The notes under the pieces are model-generated. The model searched no databases, was not told the DNA's origin, and saw nothing but the letters and a program-made list of their open reading frames with translations. Both the position numbers and the translations under genes were made by a program. This document shows, in pieces, positions 21,601-47,405 of a DNA stretch of 64,000 bases (positions are counted from its first letter, which is position 1; every line of letters begins with the position of its first letter). Source of the DNA: Acanthaster planci (lineage: Eukaryota > Echinodermata > Asteroidea > Valvatida > Acanthasteridae). The stretch covers positions 485,196 through 549,195 of the forward strand of contig NW_019091519.1 in NCBI RefSeq assembly GCF_001949145.1. Direction: 5' to 3'.

Positions 21601-24417
21601 AAAGACATTTTATTTAAATTATATTTAAAGTGAGATTTACACATAATCAGTTGCATGGAACAATTTAAATACCCGTAGGTCAAGGTAATAATGAGTACCA
21701 GACAACCAAACATAAGTTTCTTGAATAATTCTCAATAATCCCCTTAAGGTGAATTCTTCAATATCCTGCCTTCTGCCAGGACACTTGGGCCTACATGTAT
21801 TATCACTTTGGAAATCACATATTTCAAAGCACTCATTTTATAGTGTATTCCTGTCTATATCACTTTGGAAATGTAGTCAGTGGTCCAAACCAGCAGACTC
21901 TCCTCTGAGGGGGTGACTTGGTCAGGAGGTGAGTTTGCCGGGGGTCAAATTAGCAAGCTGGCGAGTCAGCTAGGGGGTGACTCGGCCAGGGGGGAAGTTG
22001 GCTAGGGGGCGAGATGGTAAGGAGCGAGTCGGTCAGTGGTTGAGTTGGCAAGGGGGCGAGTCAGAAAGGGGTGAGTCGGTAAGGGGCAAATCGGCCAGGG
22101 GGCGAGTTGACCTGCAGTACCTGTGACAGTTGCTCCATACAACACTTGATGCTTTCTGCCATTCAAGGTGGCCATCAGGAAGGTCCAGTGCAAAGTTGCT
22201 GGATTCGTCTTCACGATTATAAGTGAGCTAATGCCCCAAAATATTTCTCATCTGTATGAGAAACTTTGGTGCTTTAACAGACATCATTGACAGGGAGGCC
22301 ATTCTCAGTCGTATTCTCTGAATCCATCCCATTCAACGCAATATCTTACATGGGTTGGAGCTGTACTACTTTGGGTTCTAAGCCTTACATTTTTAAATGA
22401 GGCTTAAGACATTTAGATATAATTGATGACAAGTCTTGAACTATTCATCAGCACAAACTGACGTTATTTTGCAACGAGCGTTTACCTGCATTTGTCAAAT
22501 TTTCATTTTCACTCTCAGGTTCCAAACATGAAAAGTTAACCTCGCTTTCAATGCCATATATAGCTGCCTTCTGAATCAAGTCTTAAGGTCAATGGACGGT
22601 TCTATAAAACTTCTGTTGAGTTCTGGGGAACTAGGCCAACTACAATCCTACACTGATTCCTGACTTGGGGCATAAATAAATACTCATGTTTGAGTAGTTT
22701 TGAGGACCTGCAAATACAGTGTTTCAAAAACTTAAGAAAAACTTCTAAAAAGTACCTCTAAAAGTGAGAACTTATGGGGCTACAATCAAACTGAAAACTT
22801 GATTACCTGCCATAAATGGGATAGTAATGAAGAGTACGTAGAATTCCCAAGCGAATGACGCGATCAGCAGCCCCGTGAAAGACAGCAGACCCCCAGTGAC
22901 AACTACCGGGCGAACCCCGAAGTACTTGACAAGAGCTCCTGCCATAGGGGCTAAAAACAGAAGAAATATAAAACTGAAAAAATCCAAACATTAATTTCTA
23001 TGAACTGGGGTGATGGGATATCAATCGAACTCTTTTTGAAGTTGGGAACAGGCTCTTTTGCGTCTGACCAAAATTGTGTCCTTCCTCCATGGTTCGACAA
23101 CGTTTTTTCACGTTAAAATGCATGGCTGCTTTATATGTTTTCCTACTTAAATTTGCAATATTTGAAAATCTAAGTTCCCTTCGCATGCCGCTGTCCCAGC
23201 GGTGAGAACACGTGCGCAAATTAAAGTTCAATTGCAATCCGTTGAAGCGAAGCTGCGCTGGTTCCCGCCCGGCCGCGCCCATGGGAACGCGTGATGAAAT
23301 TGTGACAACCAGTCTAGACGCCCCGGCCCATTACACCACATCGGCTGTAACACGCAACCCCGTGCACACTGCTACAGCCAGCTGCAAGTCAAAATACATC
23401 GATGTTGCAGGAGGATTTCTGCAACTTAAGTTCATTCACAGAACTTGGTCTTTTGTCTGTGAATGTATTTGTGTGTTCACGAGTTTCATTTGATGTGATT
23501 TTGCTCGTAGTTGAAGCGAGCGTGTTTCCAAAAAAAATCCTGCCGCGCGCGGCACAGGGTTTGTCGCGCCTGCCTGTTGGATGCATCTTGGACGCTTACC
23601 GTGCAATACTCCAACATCGTTGTCCAGTTTGCCGTCGTGATTACTTGACTAGCATTGTGTTGTGAATTGTCCCCATTTATGCCATTCAATTGGCACAAAA
23701 AAATTAACCCCCCAAAAATTTCCGACCTACTGACCCTATTTTTGAGAAGTATGTAATCGAAAGCAGAACATGATTTACCTAGAATATAGCTTCCAGGTTC
23801 AGTGAAACAGCTCCCTAAAACCCCTGAAATTTCGGACAGGCCGGGAGCTGTTTGGGCTTCTGGGCAAAAAAGCTTAATATCAACCCCTGTATAATTATGT
23901 AAAGGGTTTTCCTCTCATTCTCTGCAGGTTTCTCCTTGCAAAGGATCCCACTGGAAATTGAAAGACTTTAATGGGCGATCACAGCTAAATCCCAAATAAG
24001 TAAGTTGGACCTTTAGTACGAGGACATGCAAGGCCCTTCCCCCCCCAAAAAAAAACCTTCTTTCAAAGCGCCCTCCATACAGAACCTTCTCAGGGTGTTG
24101 TACAATCCGATAAAAAACACACACAAAATCATTATTTTGACTATGCGCTTTCCCAAAAGATACATTTGAAGAGACTGAAATCTTTGTAAGAATGAGGCAA
24201 AAACAACAACTAAAAACTTACAAAAGCAAAGAAGCATTGCCAGCAAGGATGACGACAGCCAACCGATCAAGGCAGAGCTCTCCGGAAACTCCTCATGCCA
24301 TTCTATGTAGAGCACACCGACGGAGCTAGCCAGTCCGTGCGTCAAACTAGTGGCCACAAAACTGGCCAGCACAACTGGCCAGTGGTGGGCTTCGGAGTCC
24401 GCTGCACATTTCACCAT
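18627..24417 (-). CDS. Monocarboxylate transporter family protein (SLC16, MFS; 4 coding exons)
   Basis: Twelve-helix major facilitator of the SLC16 family, predicted to move carboxylates or related solutes across the plasma membrane. Exons in transcript order are 24417-24222, 22950-22807, 20923-19910 and 18772-18627. Phases are consistent and give 499 aa. The ATG at 24417 sits in a good context (ACAATGG). The first helix follows HHWPVVLASF. The second conserved family motif is recognisable at residues about 132-146 (HFHKHYAMANGITMSG). A long hydrophilic loop (about 189-298) separates helices 1-6 from 7-12, as usual for the family. The end contains the typical AGYLADTTGSY segment. The usual N-terminal aspartate-glycine motif before helix 1 is altered (DSEAHHW), so coupling or substrate may differ. 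The subtype within SLC16 is not assignable. Intron 2 hosts a fold-back repeat. Confidence 0.93.
21090..22112. mobile_element. Small fold-back element with tandem-repeat arms, in SLC16 intron 2
   Basis: Inverted arms at 21090-21271 and 21905-22112 are arrays of about 15-16-bp units (minus strand gagtyggcaagggggc; plus strand cccccttgccaactcg). Read backwards, the right arm keeps the order of variant units of the left arm (for example ccttaccgactcacccc, gttaccatctcgcccc, gaccaagtcacccccttg), so the two are copies and not independent arrays. The 633-bp spacer is AT-rich and has no ORF of note. It lies between coding exons 2 and 3 of the transporter gene. Confidence 0.8.
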
Positions 24418-24653
24418 TGTGCTATAATTTGCGTTCACAAACAAGAACAATTGGCATTTGAACACACACCCTTAACAGACTGAATGCCTAGTCATAAAAT
24501 GTCAGCCTCTATTCAAATTTCAACAAATCACTGTAGAAGGAACAAATAATAATGATAATGAATTCATCAGGTTGGTCTAGTATGCATGGGACGGTAAAGG
24601 GAACAACAGTCAATTACTGAATTCACCTGTCAGTGCTTGTGCCGGGGAACCGT

Positions 24654-24734
24654 ATACCCTAGCACTGTGGGGTTCGTCATCTGCTGCTCTCGTTCCACGA
24701 TGGACGGATTAAACCCACAGTTCTGGCGGGTAGG
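24654..24734. repeat. Relative of the palindromic element at 4504-4623
   Basis: Shares cactgtggggtt near its left end and acccacagttctggcgggtag at its right end with the element at 4504, with a similar spacing and a partly palindromic centre. Confidence 0.4.
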
Positions 24735-25295
24735 AACCATAGTGGTTTGTAAGATGACCATTATTCAGTGTTTGCCGTGAGTCCACAGCACAGACTTGAT
24801 TAAGGGTACAAAGTACGGGTACATAACATACACGTACAATCATATACGTGCACACGTATACACATACACACGATGATGACATGGCATGGAGAATATTTTC
24901 AAAATTTCATTCCACTTTGTCGGCCTAACTCATAATTGAGACCACTACAGCCTTGATGGAATAAAACAAAAACTGACAAAAAACATAATACTCTTAAAAT
25001 GCTCACGGAAAGAATACTGTACACATTTAACTTTTTTTAAGCAGGGAGGTCATCGGTTCTGTCACGGCAGTCTAGTTGCATACAAGTAGGTCTGAAAGAC
25101 TCAAATTTAAACGAGAATACATCCCATAAATTTCCATGGATTTTCAAAGCAGGCCTACCTGTAGTGAAATTCAAAACGGAAAGAGTTCCATACACGGACA
25201 ACACTAATTTTCCCTAGTAAAATGCTATATAACAATCAGAAAGTGATAAAATGTCTTGAAAAATGAATGTGAAGCACTTACTCAGAAAACACCCT

Positions 25296-25424
25296 NNNNN
25301 NNNNNNNNNNNNNNNNNNNNNNNNNNNNNNNNNNNNNNNNNNNNNNNNNNNNNNNNNNNNNNNNNNNNNNNNNNNNNNNNNNNNNNNNNNNNNNNNNNNN
25401 NNNNNNNNNNNNNNNNNNNNNNNN
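25296..25424. other. Assembly gap (129 N)
   Basis: Run of N. It lies just left of the large fold-back element. Confidence 1.
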
Positions 25425-25542
25425 TTTTTCAGACAAGTCTCATGGGTTTGTGCACAGGGGTCTCAAGTATTGTCCGTATAATCATGGAGGTAGAATTATG
25501 GAACTCTTTACTGCCGGCCCTACGCGGCGGATGACAGCGACT

Positions 25543-26041
25543 AACGCCAAAGAGGCATTTAACGTGAATGCCGAATCGGCCCTTGATGCACTTTAGCAAT
25601 CGGTGATGCATATTCACGATGGGTGATCACCGTCAGCGAGTGATGTATATTCACCAGCTTAATGGGCGTTTCCATCGTTGATGCTATTTCGGAACCGGTG
25701 ATGGGTTTCTGAGATCGTTGGTGGACTTTTGCGATCGGTGATGGTGTTTCACCACCGGTGATCAACTCTGTAATCGGTGATGGTTTTTGGCGATCGGCGA
25801 TGGACTTTCGCGATCGTTGGTGGACTTTTGCGATCGGTGATGGTGCTTCACTACCGCCGATCAACTTGAATAATCGGTGATGGTTTTTTTTTTTGATCGG
25901 TGATTGGTTTTTGCGATCGGTGATGTTCTGTCACACCGATTAATTGTAAACGGTGATGGATTTTTGTGAGTTGTGAAGGGCTGTCGTCATTGATGCATTT
26001 TCGTGTTTTGGGATTCATTTCTTCTTTTTTGTAGGACTTCC
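25543..26041 (+). repeat. Left arm of fold-back element: about 20-bp tandem units
   Basis: Units are roughly 20 bp (cggtgatggnttttngcgat with variants such as cgttggtggacttttgcgat and cggtgatcaactctgtaat). A higher-order period is visible: the unit cgttggtggacttttgcgat recurs at 25716 and 25815, 99 bp apart, each followed by the same order of four variant units. The inner end is a T-rich, non-repeated segment. Confidence 0.85.
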
Positions 26042-26522
26042 GCCAACTTTGCAAACGGTTCTTTCTCCGGAAATTAAAACAGTAAAAAGTTGATTGGAAA
26101 TAAGGATTTAGGCTTAACAATGACATTCGGGGTTACCGTTTTTGTGACAATTAAGTAATCCAATTTAGTCATACGCAACTATTGCTTATTAAGTTAAGTT
26201 TTGATGGGTTTGTAGTTATTAGGCGTTAATTTTGTTGTAACGTAGATTGAACCATCATCATCGCCGTCACCATATCGTCTATTGCAATTAATAAATGAAC
26301 AAATACTGATGCATCCGATGCGTTGAGATTCAGCAATCATGGCAGTGGCAAATTCTCTTTGACGTTTTTCCGTTTACGGCTATTATGTTTAACTACATGT
26401 ACTTGCATATCAGATGTATCTTTGTCTTTCAGAAAGTAAGCAACAGCAACCGAAGAACAAAGAAACAAACCAAAAAAACCCTGTAATTTGGGGGACCCTT
26501 GGGTCACACCCGTAGGGTGCGC

Positions 26523-26547
26523 CACTGCATGTACATGTACATGTACA
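26523..26547. repeat. CATGTA simple repeat
   Basis: Self-complementary acatgt/gtacat run. Similar stretches occur at about 27024-27055, 29838-29855, 44238-44254 and 58950-58968. A frequent simple sequence of this genome. Confidence 0.8.
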
Positions 26548-28030
26548 GTATGTTGCATGCAGTTTGACTAGGACCACTGTGAGGAAATATGTCCTCAATC
26601 TCATAGGGGCCTATCCTTCTGCACCACTGGCATAGGTATATACTTTTTATATATGTAGAGGACACCGAGGATTATTTGCCTCTGTTTTGATTTCTAAATT
26701 TTCTACACTTTGTATAATCCGCTTGCCATTAGAATTAGAAATACATGTAATTTACTCTTAGCTTAGACCGCATGTGTACAATTTTATGCAAGACCCCTCG
26801 ACATAAGTTCCAATCCCTGAATGACCTTAGTCTTTTTCGCATTAACCTTTTCCAGCCCAGTTGGCAGTTGCCATAGCAACTACCCAAATCCATACCTAAT
26901 GTTCCCCTTGGGTCCCACATCGCTCCTACAAGTGTCCTACCTGTGCACTGACCACATACTGTACTGTACATGTAGTTTGATCTTCATTCCTACCATTTCT
27001 GTTTCTACCCACAAGCTGGCCTATGTGTACATGTAAATGTACATGTACATGTACTGCGAAGGAGTCCTGTGTTTTTTCTAACCGGCATTTAAAAACCTGT
27101 GAACTTTTTTTTGTGAGTGTGTACTGCGTGACGAGAGCTGGTGGCAAAAAACGACACGTGTCCTTTTTCCCCCTCGAAGTACTAAATATTAAAACGCAGG
27201 GGGGAAATGGTCTGCTTGAATAATACATGTACACTAGGTAAATCTTTACTGGCCTGCTTGAATACTTCCCAGTTGGATATCTAATATTGACACGAATATT
27301 AGTTTGGGATAACCATGGAGGATGCAGCAATCTACCCCCGTTATTTTCTTGTATTTCCAAATTTATTAAAGTATTCTTGGGATTCATCATGGAACCATGC
27401 CAAAAATTAAAATATTTCAGTACACACAAGCATGCTCCACCCCGAACCCAATTTAACTCATTCTCAAATTAAAATAGGCCTACTAATTACATGTACGTGT
27501 TTTCAAGCTTAAAACATGTTGCTATGTACGTGCATTCCGTATCCCGTCCTTTCTTTGAAGGTGTACTCCCTTCTGTGGCGGGACAACTGACACCTTTTTG
27601 TGGCGGACCAGCAGACTGGCCTGATCGGAGATGGAATTGACCTGACCTAACCCCACAAATATATTTACTTAACCTTACGCAAGAATGAGCGGCTATCCAA
27701 ACGCAAGGGGGGATATCAGTTAACGAACGGTAGACTATGCCTTAGGGGCTGTTCGTTTGGTGGATGTTTACCACCGCTCTGTGATTAGGTAATTGCTCCA
27801 ATGCCAAGAAAGATTACAATAAATGTCAATAAGTGATACAGGACTGAACTAAATCTCACGGTGACCAGTGATTTCCAAGGCAATTATATGATTGATTTAT
27901 TCAATGTCAGTGATCAGTTATCCGTTATTTACAACAGCAATTAACTATATACAAAATTATCCTCACGGGGAGGTAGTCCTACGTGGTCAACTGCACCACG
28001 AACATGATTAATCAGCCTTATCCTTGACCT

Positions 28031-28131
28031 ACACCAGAATAACCCTCACGGTGATCAGGGTAAACCTCACAGCGATCAGGGTAACCCTCACAATAACCAG
28101 GTAACCCTCACAGTGATCAGGGTAACCCTCA
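28031..28131 (+). repeat. Short tandem repeat inside the fold-back interior
   Basis: Four to five imperfect copies of about 21-25 bp (gtaaccctcacagtgatcagg) with substitutions and small deletions. Similar words (cctcacgg, gtgaccag) are scattered on either side (27855-27970), suggesting a decayed longer array. Confidence 0.7.
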
Positions 28132-29046
28132 AGTCTAAATAAATAATCTACCGATGGCTTATAACTGGTAAGTCTTGACCACGTAAGCAAATACGATCTT
28201 CGTAACTGTACAACACAACACAACGGTGTAGACTTGTACAACAATAATCTCTACTGCCTTACGAAGCAACACAGTTCCCAATCTACAAGGTTCAAGGTGA
28301 CCTAAATAACCCTCACCCACTTCAAGTTATTACGAAATAACACACTGGCAGGTAAGTTGATTAAGAAGGCGATTATAATAGTCCTCACCAGACTGTAAAC
28401 GGAAACCTACACCCAGTAAACCTGAAAGAGGAAAGCAAGCTCCCAGACCAGGACCGCAACCAACCGTCGCTATGCCAACAAGCATGGAACAACGGTACAC
28501 AATCCTTCTAGTCTAAGCTCCGCTAATTCCCCAATCAACTGGTTCACACGGGTTCACTAACCCTATAATATACCACTTCTTAATTAAACGAGACTGTCTA
28601 ACGATTCCCCAATCTTCAAAGAGATCTGATATAATCGGCAGCTCCGGCAACTGAGAACAAGCACCACACTAACCGATCGCACCAGGTACACTTGAGGTAG
28701 ATCCCCAACCACCAGCGGTCGTACGTCAGATTTACTCGTACCGTACACTCGGAATACAACACAACTCCACAGCTCTGGTTAGTACGCTGCCATCTTGAGA
28801 AGTCTTGGCAACCCACGCAGCCAGCGCCCAGACCTAAGGTAATGCGGGCCTCTGATTGGTTGCCGCGACATGTTTAATGCATGATTAGACGGCCTGAATT
28901 ATTAATGTCCCAGACTAAACACAAGTCTGCGCAGCTGCCCTGTTTCGCCACACTTCAGAGTCCACCCTTCCCCTGTTGTTTATTCTGGTCCGAACTTAAT
29001 TCCAGTATGCAATACCTTAATTACTTAGAGGTCATTCACTAATTGT

Positions 29047-29478
29047 GGAAGTCCCGTAGAAAAAAGGAAAAAAAAAAGAATCACCGACCACGAATGTGCA
29101 CGCATCATACCATCAATCGCTACATCCCATTACCAATCGCAAAAACCCAGCACCGATTACAAAGTTGATCGGCGGCAGTGAAGCACCATCACCGATCGCG
29201 ATAGTCCACCAACGATCCCGAAAGTCCGTCACCGATCGCAAAAAACCATCACCGATTACAGGGTTGATCACCGGCAGTGAAACATCATCACCGATAGCGA
29301 AACTCCACCAACGATCTCAGATACCCATCACCGCTTTCGAAAATGCATCAACGATGGAACACATTAACGCTTGTGAATATGCATGTAGCCGACGGTGATC
29401 ACCGATCGTGAATATGCATCACCGATTGCTAAAGCGCATCCCTGGTTCGGTATTCGCATTAAATGCCTTTTTGGCGTT
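29047..29478 (-). repeat. Right arm of fold-back element: inverted copy of the left arm
   Basis: On the minus strand it repeats the unit order of 25543-26041, including the pair of cgttggtgga units and the outer flank, but is somewhat shorter near the inner end. Divergence between arms indicates that the element is not very recent. Confidence 0.85.
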
Positions 29479-43869
<14,391 letters not shown>

Positions 43870-46800
43870 ATATCACAGAGTGACCGCTGCATCCGAATGA
43901 AACGGAGACACTCGTACAGTCAAAATGCACAATGAACCCGAACAGTGAAACACACCAATATTACTTTTGAACTTGGTTCCTTTAATGAAGTATCAACTCT
44001 TCTCAGTGTGAGTTGGGGGGAGGATAAGCTAGACACCAGGCACTTCTTTGACTTTACATATCAATGATCACATTGTTTCTGAATGTTAGTCATCCGGCCA
44101 ATGATATTGCTGCAGTGCCACTGGGCAACCCAAAATAATTTCAAACACATTGATGCATTTTCAATAATTGTCAGTGTAAGTCGTCATTCCTGTTCTACAT
44201 TCAGTAAGTATACATGTACTCTGTGCTGGGTAAACAATGCATGTACATGTATGATACCAACCACTGCCCTTTGACCATGCAATTGGAATTCTGTTTTTTG
44301 AGATCTGTTTTGAGTCTCAGGGCTATCAATGATAATTGTCCCAAATAATCTAACTTGCAAAGAATCCACTACAATGAATTGGCCCTATTCCCTTTGGTCA
44401 CATTAATTATGCACAGAAAGCTGTGATGGGTCCAATGTACAGTTCCTCTCTGGTTTGAAATGTTACTTCCTGACCCCGTTGGCGTATAGGCCTTTTGTGA
44501 CTACTTTTGATAAGATCTGTTTTCAGGGGCATTATTTTGGGGATAAGGCCGGTTGGGATCAATCAGAGGTTATTAATAGTATAAATTGGATGATGCTTAA
44601 AATGCAAGCATTTCTTACAACAAGACTGACTGAAACAAGTTGGAATTTGCCCAAAGTTATCTGGTCAGGTTGATTTTTATTACACAAGAGCAAGTATTCT
44701 GCACAATATATGTTTTCATTAATGCACAACTGTACAGAGTTAAAAAGTTGACTTTTTTATTTTTATGTACATACCATTAAAATATTCACAAGCCTTGTGC
44801 ATTTATTTATTAGAGTAAGAAATGAACTAGTTCTCTTGAATTCTAGATATTCTGGAATTCTTTAAATCCAATCTGAGGGTACTGTATTCATACCATATTA
44901 ATTGATAAATATTTGGGTTTAGTATTCACAGATGGTATTTTTCAAGGTGAGCAACTCATAATTACAACCAAGAATTTCTCAGATAACTTTTGTAAATGCT
45001 TTTATTTGCAATTCACATAAAAATTCAAGTTTGAATTGAAATAAATAAGTTTTCAGGGAAGTCTAACTTCACGTGAGGGTGCATGTAAAATTTCATGTTT
45101 ACATTTATCTGCAATGAACTCTGTGAATTGAATACTGAAACTGCAATTTCTTTTTTTTATTGTTTGAAGTAGTCAGGATTTTTTAAATGTTTATGCTTGT
45201 GTGTAATATTCAAAAGCAATACTTTACAACAAAGGTCATGCAATTACATTACAGTTTTTAGTGCATTTAAAATTAAGACAATTCCATTCATTTTTAGGAA
45301 TAGAACATATACTAAGAAGCACTCTATTAGATGTCAGAATTTTGTGGATATATGTTATATTGGATATTTTTTAGCTGAAATGTGAGGCATTTGTAGAGAT
45401 ATTTGTAAAAAAATACGAGCAATTTCTCGGCAATCTCACCTCTAAGAATCACAGGGTATCCACAGCAAACACAGCTTACTTAAAGTGGCTGGACAACAAT
45501 CTACTAAATGACTTTAATTATCTCTTTGAGGTGCTCGTGTTTCAGATTACTCCTAATGGAATGTGCGGCAGCTATTCCTAATGTGTCTCAACGTACTTGT
45601 GTGTGACCCAGCCCAACAAAATGAATCTTGAGTCATCTGAGCCACTTTGAGTTAAAGGCCTTTGAAAGAATCTTGCACAATGAAACGAGTAGGAACCCTG
45701 AACATTTTTCATCCACATAATGTCCATTGTCCTCGGGATGCCAGACTGAGTGATTCATCAAATAAAAGAGCTTAGTTTCCTCTTTATGATCCACACTAGA
45801 CCATAGTTACTGAGAAAATGGCCATAGAACTCATTTTGTAGGAGCCAGTCACGTATTTGATGTGTTCTTAATACAGACATGTTTATGTCAGAGCCTAAAT
45901 TCATACCGCTAAGCAAATTGATGTGCTAAACAAACACCAGTGAAGAACCAGTCATAACAAGCATGCAGTGCAAAACATTTCAGCTGGTGACCAGCATTTG
46001 CTGAGCAAAGATTTTCATGGCTTATCAAATCATATGCTCTAAACTTCATCAGCTCAACGACATTAGCCCCAAAATGGGCATAACAATACTGATTCCTATG
46101 ACATGCAGCAGTATTCCACCTGCTAAGATGATTCCTTACTTGTGTAAAAAGGACTTTTAACATCTGATGTAACAGCGGTAATCTGTATTGTTAAACACTA
46201 CGTTTTTCAGTCTTTTTGCATGTTTGGCCCACAAAGTGTTGGTACTGGGTCATTTTGGATGCAAGTTATTTCGTATTGTGGTGACAACTCTTATTTGTAA
46301 TGCATTAAAATGGGTCCATTGAATGCAATTCTATAACAGTGCATTAACGACATTAGAAAAGTAAGCTGCCTGGCTGAACTAAAAACAAACACTTCCAGTG
46401 TTCTGTATTTTTTTCAAATTAAACCACAACTCACTTTTTATAGACTGGTTTATGTAATAAATAATGCACAAAGAACGAACCCCTTCGTGGTGTTATTTCT
46501 TTATTCAGAAAAATAAAGATGGATTGTTGGTAGATCACTAATAGTTTATGCTGGATCACACTTATGATTATTCAGGAGGAGATATCCGTGAAGCTCACTG
46601 CTCATGCTGAGTGACCTCTCACAGTGACCGCTCACAGTGCAAATTTTAAATGATTTCCCCAGACAAGGCTATGTAATGCTTATAGTTACAGCTGAAAATA
46701 ACACTTGTGCCCACCGGAAGTTGTTGGCTAGTGCCTGCATGTAAATCCCACAGATTTAAGTTACACCTAGTCACAGCCAGTTGACTTGGACATGGCTCAA

Positions 46801-47405
46801 GGAATACACAGATCCACGGATGAGATAGACATGACCTAGTCAGAGCTGTAGTGACAACTTCAGACTTTGGCAACAAAATGGCTGTTGGTATATGTGTGCA
46901 GTACAGCATGCAGCTAGGTGTGCTAATCACCCATGTGCTCTGATGCATAATCCACCATTTTGGTTCCAACAAATGAGACACTCATGTCGCAACTTGCTCA
47001 ACAAACAGCTCTGGTCCTGGTGTGTGACGGCAAGGAACAGCTTTTCAAGCAGTGTCAGAGATGGACCTCTGGCACTACGGCTACCTCTGTTGTCAGCATG
47101 TACCGGGAAGACCTAGACCTAGCTCCAGGCACAAGAATTCGGATGCAGCCTGTGATTGCATTGGCTGGCAACTCGTCCTCCCTCGGAGCCCCTCACAGTC
47201 TGCTTTGTCTTGTTATCAAGTAGGCGTTCAGCCAGAACAAACAATCCAGGATCCATGTCAGACTCGGCATATGGCTGACGTTCACTGACCTTATACATGA
47301 ACGTCAGAGGCAATGCCGGGCCTACACACACACTTTATGTCCTTGTCTTACTGCATACATCTAACAAGGCCAAATGACTTGCATCTTTATCGGTAAGTGA
47401 CAGCC
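43870..47405. other. Convergent spacer between SLC35E3 and CDC123 (3' UTRs)
   Basis: No coding exon seen. AT-rich sequence with plus-strand AATAAA motifs (about 45040 and 45757) available to SLC35E3 and a minus-strand signal (46500-46505) available to CDC123. A MITE relative lies at 47049-47151, which may fall within the CDC123 3' UTR. Confidence 0.45.
47049..47151. mobile_element. MITE family A, copy 3 (degenerate, near CDC123 3' end)
   Basis: The right end (gacctagacctagctcc..aattcggatgcagcct) matches the family well. The left part (cactacggctacctctgttgtcagc) matches gctacggctaggtctattgtcagc of copy 2. The central ccattggaaatg region is missing. Confidence 0.5.

Larger units (their letters stand above)
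24418..25542. other. Spacer upstream of the SLC16 gene, with assembly gap
   Basis: Presumed 5' region of the SLC16 gene. It contains a palindromic repeat relative at 24654-24734, an AC/ACGT simple stretch near 24815-24870 and an assembly gap at 25296-25424. Between the gap and 25542 a short translation (VELWNSLLPALR) weakly recalls the end of LINE reverse transcriptases. Confidence 0.4.
25543..29478. mobile_element. Large fold-back element with tandem-repeat arms
   Basis: Two inverted arms (25543-26041 and 29047-29478) bracket a 3.0-kb interior. Reading the right arm backwards reproduces the left arm in order, from aacgccaaa..aggcattta at the outer end to ..aggacttcc at the inner end, clearly similar with scattered substitutions and small indels. 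Each arm consists largely of about 20-bp units of the type cggtgatggnttttngcgat. No transposase frame is recognised in the interior, so it is probably non-autonomous. No target-site duplication could be defined. Confidence 0.8.

Noticed and set aside
25585-25980. CRISPR-like regular repeats
   Set aside because: Units are contiguous 20-mers with no spacers and this is eukaryotic DNA; explained as fold-back arm arrays.
26926-27429. 167-aa open frame on the minus strand inside the fold-back interior
   Set aside because: Composition is irregular (His/Val simple stretches from CATGTAC repeats), no motif, and it spans a simple-repeat tract.
46646-46981. 111-aa minus-strand ORF downstream of CDC123
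   Set aside because: Low-quality composition, no motif, lies in the presumed 3' region.
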